Shown: piece by piece, positions 8,857 through 14,391 of the stretch
Position numbering within the stretch: the stretch's first letter is position 1
Layout of the letters: each line of letters opens with the position of its first letter
Assembly: GCA_041485845.1 (NCBI GenBank)
Contig: JBGPKH010000118.1
Coordinates: 1-17,441 of the forward strand
Length of the DNA: 17,441 nucleotides
From: OMOG01 sp041485845
GTDB lineage: Bacteria > Acidobacteriota > Terriglobia > Bryobacterales > Bryobacteraceae
Reading direction: 5' to 3'
Notes under the pieces: model-generated
Seen by the model: the letters and a program-made list of their open reading frames with translations, nothing else
Told to the model about the DNA's origin: nothing
The model's database searches: none
Program-made: the position numbers and the translations under genes

Positions 8857-9210
8857 GCCGCACTTCGGATCGAGAGCACGCTCGTGTCCCGGCAGCAAGG
8901 GCAAGAGAGCACGGGAGGACCGGTAGTGTGAGCGAGCGCGAGCATCCGAAGGAACAGAATATCATAGGTTACCTGCGACAACAACAATTATCATAGGTAA
9001 TGAAAACTTAATCTGGAAAGGATCCCTCTGTGATAACAGGCGCCTTGGCCGACAATCTCGGTCGCTCGGAGACTGTTCCAGCCTGATTCAAGGAGTCCTA
9101 CCGGATCAGACGGAATTCGGCTCGGTCCGGCGTTGATGTCCAAACGTCACTTGGCCGCGTAACATAAACGCCCTGCCCGTTAAGTCCATACACAGGACCG
9201 CGAAGTAGCT
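8857..9210. other. Upstream region of the recombinase operon
   Basis: About 350 bp with no supported gene. It includes the 10-bp direct repeats at 8960-8998, which on the minus strand contain TATGATA and could hold -10 boxes for the recombinase-methyltransferase-nuclease operon. The nearest -35-like string is TTGTTG about 15 nt upstream of one of them, a suboptimal spacing. Nothing else was recognised between 9000 and 9210. Confidence 0.35.
8960..8998. repeat. Pair of 10-bp direct repeats upstream of the recombinase gene
   Basis: TATCATAGGT occurs at 8960-8969 and 8989-8998, 29 bp apart from start to start and about 105 bp upstream of the recombinase ATG. The local sequence is A+T-rich compared with its surroundings. 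This could be a repressor or recombinase arm-binding site, or two overlapping promoter -10 regions on the minus strand. Confidence 0.5.
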
Positions 9211-9381
9211 TTATACCGGTCAATCTGTTTGGTCCGCAGCTTTCAGCGTAAGGGACCTAGAATCAAACAGATTGGCCGGCATAAAGGGACTTAGCCGGCC
9301 CAATCTGTGCATGCGCCCTGCAACTTATACGCCCGGCGGAGGTTAGATCCAGCGCGGGCATCAGGATTGGCCGGTTATGCC
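9211..9381 (+). repeat. Two-hairpin element, copy 1
   Basis: Hairpin 1 pairs 9211-9231 with 9264-9284 (21 positions: one mismatch at A9215/C9280 and one G-T wobble at T9220/G9275). A 4-bp extension pairs 9232-9235 with 9253-9256. Hairpin 2 pairs CCGGCCCAATC (9295-9305) with GATTGGCCGG (9365-9374), leaving one bulged base. The inner part carries CCAATCTGTGCATGCGCC (9300-9317), which is identical in copy 2. A second direct-orientation copy starts at 10099. The family is not recognised; candidates are a folded recombination site for the nearby tyrosine recombinase, a structured RNA, or the end of a mobile element. Confidence 0.8.
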
Positions 9382-9402
9382 GAGTTCCGGATTATGCCGA
9401 GG
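9371..9402 (+). repeat. Tandem TTATGCCGAG motifs at the end of copy 1
   Basis: CCGGTTATGCCGAG (9371-9384) is followed by CCGGATTATGCCGAG (9388-9402). An inverted CGGCATAA lies at 9277-9284. Repeated 8-10-bp motifs in both orientations look like protein-binding sites, plausibly for the tyrosine recombinase. The motif is absent from copy 2. Confidence 0.6.
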
Positions 9403-9987
9403 AAAAGGCGAGCCAATCGTCCCGTTCTGGGAGATGAAGGCTGGGGCAGAGCAACTGCGATGCGCTCAGGAGCGACCAAGGTGGTAAAACGGTTAGGTAT
9501 GTCAACCCATCTGAATCAACCAGTAGGGTTCACGTTTCGGCGGTCACGCGGCGTCGTGTGGGTTTGCGACGTTGCTGGATCATCGTCCCGTCTGCGGCGA
9601 CACCCGAGAGACGAAAGGCGAGCACGACCGTATCCCTCTCTTCAATTTCGCAGTTGGAAGCCTAACAAAGAGGAACGCCTCCGGTTCTTCAAAGACGAGC
9701 GATGGGGCACAGATTCGCTTTACAAGTCGGGAGCAAGGAAGCCCCGGCCACGCACGAAGGCATCCACGATGAACCTGGCGAGGGCGGCAGTTGAAAAGGC
9801 GACGGGCGAGTCGGCAGCCGAGGATCCAAACGTTGCGTTCGCGCGATCCGTTTTGACCGGCATGGCCGGCGGACCCGAATGGAGTCGGAAGGTGGCCGCG
9901 GACTACACGCGCTTCGTGCGAGAGGAACTCCTGGGCAATCTCCTGGCGGTTCTGCAGATCTTTGAGGAAAAGGCCGATTCCAATTGA
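9394..9987 (+). CDS. Hypothetical orphan ORF between the two hairpin elements
   Basis: The reading frame is open from a GTG at 9307 (inside the hairpin element) to a TGA at 9985-9987. Candidate ATG starts are 9394, 9460, 9499 and 9769, and none before 9769 has a good ribosome site. The last 72 residues (from ATG 9769, with GAAGG 8 nt upstream) have the clearest protein character: helical, Ala/Glu/Leu-rich and strongly G/C at third positions (NLARAAVEK, then AADYTRFVREELLGNLLAV). The N-terminal half is Arg-rich and may be non-coding. No family is recognised, and no transposase, HUH or toxin motif is visible. The 9394 start is a compromise; the real gene may be only 9769-9987. Confidence 0.4.
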   Translation: MPRKRRANRPVLGDEGWGRATAMRSGATKVVKRLGMSTHLNQPVGFTFRRSRGVVWVCDVAGSSSRLRRHPRDERRARPYPSLQFRSWKPNKEERLRFFKDERWGTDSLYKSGARKPRPRTKASTMNLARAAVEKATGESAAEDPNVAFARSVLTGMAGGPEWSRKVAADYTRFVREELLGNLLAVLQIFEEKADSN

Positions 9988-10001
9988 GTGGCTGGCCACT
10001 C
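9986..10001. terminator. Short hairpin overlapping the stop of the orphan ORF
   Basis: GAGTGGC (9986-9992) and GCCACTC (9995-10001) form a compact stem that includes the stop codon. No T-run follows, so intrinsic termination is doubtful. Small stems TCGGT/ACCGA and CCCG/CGGG follow within 60 bp. Confidence 0.3.
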
Positions 10002-10098
10002 GACGCCCAGATCGGTTTACACCGACCGATGGAGGCTGACAATACTCCCGTGAATCGGGATCTGGGAGGGGCCCAAACCACCTCCGACCGTATCACTA

Positions 10099-10270
10099 AA
10101 ATTAACCGGCCAAATCTGTTTGAACCTTAATCTCAGCGTAAGCGCTCTATAATCAAACAGTTTGGCCGGTTAATTTGCGTTTCACTGGTCCAATCTGTGC
10201 ATGCGCCTATAAAGTTCACATCCTGTTGGAGTTAGGTCCGCGCGGGAATCACGATTGGCCAGTGAAACGC
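10099..10270 (+). repeat. Two-hairpin element, copy 2
   Basis: Hairpin 1 pairs 10099-10123 with 10153-10176: 24 matched pairs with one bulged base in the 5' arm. Hairpin 2 pairs 10177-10195 with 10253-10270: 18 matched pairs with one bulged T (10189), at the same place as the bulge in copy 1. CCAATCTGTGCATGCGCC (10190-10207) is identical to copy 1, and the loop of hairpin 1 shares TCAGCGTAAG with it. The distance from the inner end of the hairpin 1 3' arm (the CAG at 10158-10160, 9268-9270 in copy 1) to the conserved core is 29 nt in both copies. Outer arm sequences differ between copies but pairing is kept. Confidence 0.85.
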
Positions 10271-10344
10271 GCCACTCGGAAAATGCTCGGATTCCGGTCG
10301 ACACTGCCCCAGAAGTCCCGTTGTGGCAAGTTCGCGGATCACTC

Positions 10345-10362
10345 CCGTGAAACACTTCACGG
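10345..10362. repeat. Perfect 7-bp hairpin
   Basis: CCGTGAA, loop ACAC, TTCACGG. It lies about 75 bp after copy 2 of the hairpin element and has no T-run. Function unknown. Confidence 0.4.
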
Positions 10363-10486
10363 CAGTTGGGGGAACCGGTCCGACCGAGCCAATTCCTAGA
10401 AAGCACAAGATCGCGTGGCCGGCAAACCACACAATTGCGTCCGCCGTCGTTACAACCTTCGAATCCGCCGCACCGCCAATAACCCG

Positions 10487-10708
10487 TTACGCGGCGACTT
10501 CCACGTAATCGACGGACGTGTGTGGTTCCGGGATCGGCTCGCCCACTTCGCGCATGGCCTGGAAATGTGCAACCAGGGCATCCTGGAAATTCTGGCGCGT
10601 CTCTTCCTCCGTGTCGCCAACAGCCACGCATCCGGAAACATCCGGCGAATAGGCGGAGTAGCCCGTCCCTGTTTGTTCGATGACTACCGGATAACGTCTC
10701 GCGCTCAT
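10487..10708 (-). CDS. hicB: HicB-like antitoxin
   Basis: A 73-residue protein from ATG 10708. Its start overlaps the hicA stop by four bases (ATGA), the usual tight coupling of this pair. The sequence has the partial RNase H-like HicB fold: RRYPVVIEQTGTGYSAYSPDVSGCVAVGDT, then EETRQNFQDALVAHFQAMREVGEPIPEP. It neutralises the HicA ribonuclease by direct binding. No separate C-terminal DNA-binding domain follows, so autoregulation, if any, must rely on the short form. HicAB modules are common in mobile and defence islands. The longer frame upstream, overlapping hicA, is not used. Confidence 0.88.
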   Translation of the reverse strand: MSARRYPVVIEQTGTGYSAYSPDVSGCVAVGDTEEETRQNFQDALVAHFQAMREVGEPIPEPHTSVDYVEVAA

Positions 10709-10905
10709 TTCAGCCCTGCCTTTTTGAGTATAACGTTCAACGTGCCGGGCGCGAGTTCCTTGCCTTCGTTGCCCGGCACCGTGATCACGAAGGGTTGGTC
10801 GGGATGTTTGAAATGCCGATGGCTGCCCCTCGATCGCATCTCGACCCATCCGTGCTTCTCGAGCAAACGAATCACCTCGCGCACTTTCATCGGCATCAGG
10901 CTCAT
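10705..10905 (-). CDS. hicA: HicA-like mRNA interferase toxin
   Basis: A 66-residue protein from ATG 10905; in-frame ATGs at 10896 and 10890 (MKVREVIRLLEKHGW) are also possible, and no strong ribosome site decides between them. The double-stranded RNA-binding-like HicA fold is evident from the MKVREVIRLLEKHGW helix, RSRGSHRHFKHP with the catalytic His (residue 29 in this numbering), and LAPGTLNVILKKAGLK at the end. HicA cleaves mRNA independently of translation and is held by HicB, encoded immediately downstream. All key features are intact, so the toxin should be functional. Confidence 0.92.
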   Translation of the reverse strand: MSLMPMKVREVIRLLEKHGWVEMRSRGSHRHFKHPDQPFVITVPGNEGKELAPGTLNVILKKAGLK

Positions 10906-10962
10906 AATACGCTAGCCAAGCGTTCGGCTGGCCGTGGAGCCATATGTATTTTTTTCGCCTGT

Positions 10963-10988
10963 GGCGGACCGGAGGTCCGGGGTCCGCC
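10963..10988. repeat. GC-rich inverted repeat upstream of hicA
   Basis: GGCGGACC (10963-10970) and GGTCCGCC (10981-10988) pair over a 10-nt loop that itself contains a nested palindrome, CCGGAGGTCCGG (10969-10980). It is a REP-like intergenic hairpin. On the plus strand the T-run precedes rather than follows the stem, so it is not an intrinsic terminator in that direction. Confidence 0.45.
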
Positions 10989-11756
10989 CCGGTCGCTTTC
11001 GCCTGCTTCGCCCACTATTGCCGCTTTGCTCACCATGTCCGGCCGATTCGAAGGGACATCCCGCAATATCAACTCGCTGGCCAGACAACTGGCTTATTTT
11101 CAATCGCGTAACTCGCCACCGGGTCGGCGAACATGTTGATCCCCGAGCCGTCCGCGGACGCGTTGCCGTTGATGCCGGCGCCCGCGGGAACGCTGACGTT
11201 GTAGTGCGCCGAGTTGCCGCCGGTGAACTTCGTGGCGCCCATGGCATTCTCATAGGAGCTATTGCTGTTGCCGTAAACTTCGCCGAACGCTTGCGCGTCC
11301 AGGGTGAAGCCCGAGCTGATGTTCACCTCGAGAGGAACTCCGCTCTGCGCGGTGTCGGGGGGAATAGGGCGGCATGTCGAGGATGTACGCCAGACCGTAG
11401 GTCAGGGTCAGACTCGGCTTGATATGCCAGCTATCGGAGGCGTAGAGGTCGTATTTCGGAAGGACCGCGTGGATGAAGATCGGCACACCGACCGGAGTTC
11501 GGGCTGAGGATTCGGTTCTGAAAAGCTTGAGCCACGGACGACTACCATGTCACCAACTACACACAACTCGAAGTCCGCTGGAAAAAGCTGGCGTCAAAAG
11601 GATGCGATTGAAGAAGTCGCGAGCTCGCTCCCACGGACGCGGCTGCCGGCGAGCCCACGGGGCAGACCGAAAGCAGCGGGCCGAGTATGGAGACACACTG
11701 GAACCTGGCGCTTATCACGACGGTTTTCATCATTAAGACGCTTCAGCCGGGGAGCG
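10989..11756. other. Degenerate region at the right edge of the accessory region
   Basis: No intact gene is supported here. It holds the broken Oar/TonB-receptor fragment (11069-11549). From 11550 to 11756 only short open frames are seen. One plus-strand string after a stop near 11526 (DDYHVTNYTQLEVRWKKL, ending in TGA near 11607) has protein-like composition but no start or known family. Confidence 0.45.
11069..11549 (-). pseudogene. Oar-type TonB-dependent receptor remnant, frameshifted and internally deleted
   Basis: Read on the minus strand, the first frame gives YDLYASDSWHIKPSLTLTYG followed by LAYILDMPPYS, the conserved outer-membrane barrel segment of Oar-like TonB receptors that are expanded in Acidobacteriota. 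At a run of six C residues (about 11365-11370) the frame shifts by one; the new frame continues DTAQSGVPLEVNISSGFTL and ends near GSGINMFADPVASY, a string that in intact Oar proteins lies close to the C-terminus. The N-terminal plug and most of the barrel are missing. Intact relatives are around 1000 residues, so this is a fragment, not a gene with one sequencing error. It may mark where the accessory region joined the ancestral chromosome. Confidence 0.65.
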
Positions 11757-12524
11757 CTATAGCCAGTTCAGGTCGGTGTAGCGCTCGCCGGTGAGGTGCA
11801 GGAACAGCGGTTCGAGGGCGTCGAATTCCTTGCCGTCGTGAGTGATGGCGCCGTCGCGCGCGAGCACCGTGATATCGCCATGCCACACCAGTTTGCCGGG
11901 CCTGGTGATGATGGCGACCTCTTCGCACAGGCGCTCCACGGTTTCGAGCACATGGCTGGTGATGAAGACCGTGCGGCCCTGCTCGGTGAAACGGCGGAGC
12001 CACTGCTTCATCAGCGATACGCCGGCGGGGTCGATGCTCTCGAACGGCTCGTCCAGAAAGAGCACCTCCGGCGAATGGATCACGGACGCCGCGAAGGCCA
12101 CGCGTTTGCGCATGCCGGTGCTGTAGTCGGCCAGCGTCTTGGAGGTGTCGTTCAGCTCGAGCGCGTCGAGCAGCTCCGTCACGCGCTTGCGCGTGGTGGC
12201 TTCATCGAGGCCGAACATGCGCGCCACGAAGGCCAGGAACTCGTGAGCGTAGAGCGGATCGAACAGGCCGAGAGTCTCCGGCATGACGCCCATACGGCGT
12301 TTGGTCGCCGCGCTCTCGGCGTCGAATCGTTCGCCCAGGATTTCGATCTCGCCGGCGGTGGGATCCAGCAGGCCGGTGAGGCATCCGATGGTCGTGCTTT
12401 TGCCCGAGCCGTTCGGCCCGAGGAAACCGAACAAGATCCCCTTGCGCACCTGCAAGGACAGGTTCTCGACGGCCAGCACCGTCCCGTATTTCTTCACCAG
12501 GTTGGAAACTCGAATGGCATCCAT
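11757..12524 (-). CDS. ABC-2-type transporter ATP-binding protein
   Basis: A 255-residue ATPase from ATG 12524, with GGAAGGAAGAG about 10 nt upstream, starting 3 nt after the stop of the permease gene. Motifs in order: Walker A GPNGSGKST (36-44), MPE in place of the Q-loop Gln (81-83), signature YSTGMRKR (134-141), Walker B VLFLDEP (154-160), and the switch His191 (ITSH). The STGM signature and MPE Q-loop are usual for ATPases of ABC-2 export systems. It would power the membrane protein encoded just upstream, at the inner membrane. The substrate is unknown. There is no substrate-binding protein nearby, which fits export. Confidence 0.93.
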   Translation of the reverse strand: MDAIRVSNLVKKYGTVLAVENLSLQVRKGILFGFLGPNGSGKSTTIGCLTGLLDPTAGEIEILGERFDAESAATKRRMGVMPETLGLFDPLYAHEFLAFVARMFGLDEATTRKRVTELLDALELNDTSKTLADYSTGMRKRVAFAASVIHSPEVLFLDEPFESIDPAGVSLMKQWLRRFTEQGRTVFITSHVLETVERLCEEVAIITRPGKLVWHGDITVLARDGAITHDGKEFDALEPLFLHLTGERYTDLNWL

Positions 12525-12527
12525 GGG

Positions 12528-14099
12528 CTACGCTCTTCCTTCCATCACCGCCAGAATCCGTTCCCGACGCGAGCGGAATACGGCCGCGGCGTTTCGCAAG
12601 GATACGAAATAGAATGCCGCGGCGAGGGGCGCCATGGGAATGACAACCCACCAGCTCTCGGGCGACACCGCCACGGGCCAGACCTTCGCCAGGACCCGCG
12701 GCACGGCCAGCAGCGACAGCATGCCACCGATGAACACCACGTTGCCGGCCAGAGAGAGGTCGTTGCCGAAGCCGGCCTTGTAGTTGCCGCGGCGCGGTCC
12801 CAGCAAGGTGGCCCACAGCGCCAGGCCGTGCATCAGAAACAGGGCGGTAACGGCGCCCCCCAAGGCCATGGCAAACATACGCGCATCGAGCGGGATCGGC
12901 GAGAACATCTTCAGCACGATGGCGGCCGGCGGAATCAGGGCGGCGCTCAGCAGGAGGAAGGTGTAGCTGCCGGTGCGCAGCACGGCAGCGGGGTCCATGG
13001 GCAGAAGGAAATAGCGGCGGAATCCTCCTCCCAGGTATCCGAACTGGTTGACGGCGAACTGCGCGGTTCCGAGGAAGCCAGTGAGCGCGAAGCAGCCGAG
13101 AACGTTGGCGAACTGGCCCCTCCCGCCGGCTGTCTGTGCCTGCGTGGCCGCCAGCAGGATGGCCAGCGGCACGGCCATCGGATAGGCGAATCGAAATCGA
13201 TTGTTGCGCGAGTAGAAGCGCAGCCATTGCGCCACCAGCGGGGCGTTCGCCGGTCCGAACAATGCGCCGAGGCGCTCGCAGGGCCCTTCCCAGGACAGGG
13301 TTCCGGATTGGGCGATCCGGACCCGAGGGGGATGCTTTTCGAGCGCCACCAGAAATGCCGCCAGGGCCAGCAGCCACACGACGATCACGGCGAGGCCGTG
13401 GAAGGCGTACGCGCCGGGCCGGACCATGGCCGAGGCGGCTCCGTAAGGGGGCGTAAATTGCAGGACTCGGAGCAGCGGCGCCAGCAGGTGGGGATGCTTC
13501 TTCAGACTGGGGGCGGCCAACGCGGGCATCAGTCCCAGGCACATGACGCCCGCCATCAGGATCGCCGATCCGCCTTTCCGGCGCACCAGCCTCTCCACCA
13601 ACAGGGCCACCACCTGGGCCAGAAGATAGTTGGAGAGAAAGAGAAGCAGCACCGCGATAACGCCGAGCAAGATCGAGCCGGGGCCCACCAGGTAGAGTCC
13701 GACCGCGAGCCCGAGTTCCAGGGCGACCACCAGAAACCAGAAGGGGTCGACGAGTCCGATGAAATGCCGCGCGATCCGCCGTTCCCGCGCCTGGATGGGA
13801 TACCGGCGAAGCTCGCTGTCGGCGAACACGGTGTTCATCCCGAAGCCCATGAGCACGGTGGCGAGCAGTGCCTGCGCATACAGTCCGCCGAGCACTCCGG
13901 CCGCCACCAAATGCCCCTTGCCCGAGCGGACGGCGGCGATGCCGGCGCCGATTCCACCCAGGCTGAAAATGACGAGAAAGAAAACCAGAAGCACGTAGCC
14001 GGCGAAAAAGAGGGCGATCTTGCCGTTCCGCGTTCGCGTCTTGGCCCACATCAGTTGATAGCGGAGCTTCACCAGCTCGGCGATGAGCCTGGTATTCAT
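12528..14099 (-). CDS. ABC-2-type transporter permease, polytopic membrane protein
   Basis: A 523-residue protein. ATG 14099 (MNTRLIAELVKLRYQLMWAK) is chosen because GAGGAG lies 8 nt upstream and it overlaps the preceding gene's stop by four bases (ATGA). After a basic N-terminus there are many hydrophobic segments, for example ALFFAGYVLLVFFLVIFSLG near residue 30, VVALELGLAVGLYLVGPGSILLGVIAVLLLFLSNYLLAQVV split by a short loop near 130-170, and a further set in the last 200 residues. Two similar halves, each with about six segments separated by a soluble stretch (about 265-315), suggest a fused or duplicated ABC-2 permease. It is paired with the ATPase downstream. Confidence 0.85.
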   Translation of the reverse strand: MNTRLIAELVKLRYQLMWAKTRTRNGKIALFFAGYVLLVFFLVIFSLGGIGAGIAAVRSGKGHLVAAGVLGGLYAQALLATVLMGFGMNTVFADSELRRYPIQARERRIARHFIGLVDPFWFLVVALELGLAVGLYLVGPGSILLGVIAVLLLFLSNYLLAQVVALLVERLVRRKGGSAILMAGVMCLGLMPALAAPSLKKHPHLLAPLLRVLQFTPPYGAASAMVRPGAYAFHGLAVIVVWLLALAAFLVALEKHPPRVRIAQSGTLSWEGPCERLGALFGPANAPLVAQWLRFYSRNNRFRFAYPMAVPLAILLAATQAQTAGGRGQFANVLGCFALTGFLGTAQFAVNQFGYLGGGFRRYFLLPMDPAAVLRTGSYTFLLLSAALIPPAAIVLKMFSPIPLDARMFAMALGGAVTALFLMHGLALWATLLGPRRGNYKAGFGNDLSLAGNVVFIGGMLSLLAVPRVLAKVWPVAVSPESWWVVIPMAPLAAAFYFVSLRNAAAVFRSRRERILAVMEGRA

Positions 14100-14299
14100 T
14101 CGGATCGCTCCTCGAGGACTTCCTGCATCGCGGTGAGCCGGTCGACCAAAGACCGGCACTCGAACTCAAACCGCTTGACTCGCAGCTTGGCGCCTCCGTA
14201 GTACGCAGCGAAGGGGAACAGAGAGCCGGCCAAATGCCAGACGAGTCCCAGGATGACTGCCGCCAGAACCATCGCCCAAGCCCACCACGCCCTGTTCAT
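14096..14299 (-). CDS. Small single-pass membrane protein of the ABC operon
   Basis: A 67-residue protein from ATG 14299, supported by AGGAGG 6 nt upstream; an earlier in-frame codon at 14329 lacks such a site. One hydrophobic segment (AWWAWAMVLAAVILGLVW, residues 4-21) is followed by a charged, probably helical tail (FEFECRSLVDRLTAMQEVLE). The stop overlaps the permease start as ATGA, so the two are translationally coupled. No family is recognised; it may be an accessory subunit or a regulator of exporter assembly. Confidence 0.72.
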   Translation of the reverse strand: MNRAWWAWAMVLAAVILGLVWHLAGSLFPFAAYYGGAKLRVKRFEFECRSLVDRLTAMQEVLEERSE

Positions 14300-14391
14300 A
14301 ACGGTCCTCCTACGGCCGACTGTAGCCATCTTCGTGTACGATTGCCGGCCGGCATACCGTGAGTCGCCGTTTTCGGAAATCCCTTACAGTA

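Larger units (their letters stand above)
9988..10486. other. Gene-free stretch holding copy 2 of the hairpin element and smaller hairpins
   Basis: About 500 bp between the orphan ORF and hicB. It contains the copy 2 element at 10099-10270 and a small perfect hairpin at 10345-10362. Sequence just after copy 2 (GTCCCGTTGTGG near 10313) resembles sequence after copy 1 (GTCCCGTTCTGG near 9419), so homology between the units may extend beyond the hairpins before decaying. Open frames here lack starts, ribosome sites or motifs. Confidence 0.4.

Noticed and set aside
9211..10270. Classical integron attC sites
   Set aside because: GTTAGAT/GTTAGGT strings fit the GTTRRRY core inside the elements, but the matching RYYYAAC is absent at the expected place and the recombinase is not IntI-type. 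Kept only as a looser hypothesis.
8960..10270. CRISPR array
   Set aside because: Only two related elements about 890 bp apart with long internal pairing; no short regularly spaced repeats and no cas genes.
9211..10270. Retron or diversity-generating retroelement RNA
   Set aside because: Structured elements are present but no reverse transcriptase is encoded anywhere in the window.
10182..10631. Minus-strand frames downstream of and overlapping hicB
   Set aside because: Cys/Arg/Gly-rich with no motif; they overlap the well-supported hicB and the hairpin element.
12202..14169. Long minus-strand frame overlapping the permease and ATPase in another frame
   Set aside because: Arg/Gly/Pro-rich shadow with no domains; the permease and ATPase frames have clear membrane segments, Walker motifs and ribosome sites.
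11796..14201. Very long plus-strand open frame (about 800 codons) antisense to the ABC transporter genes
   Set aside because: Its translation is Gln/Arg/His/Gly-rich with no motif, and it lies antisense to two genes with complete, recognisable families. It is a by-product of high third-position G/C.
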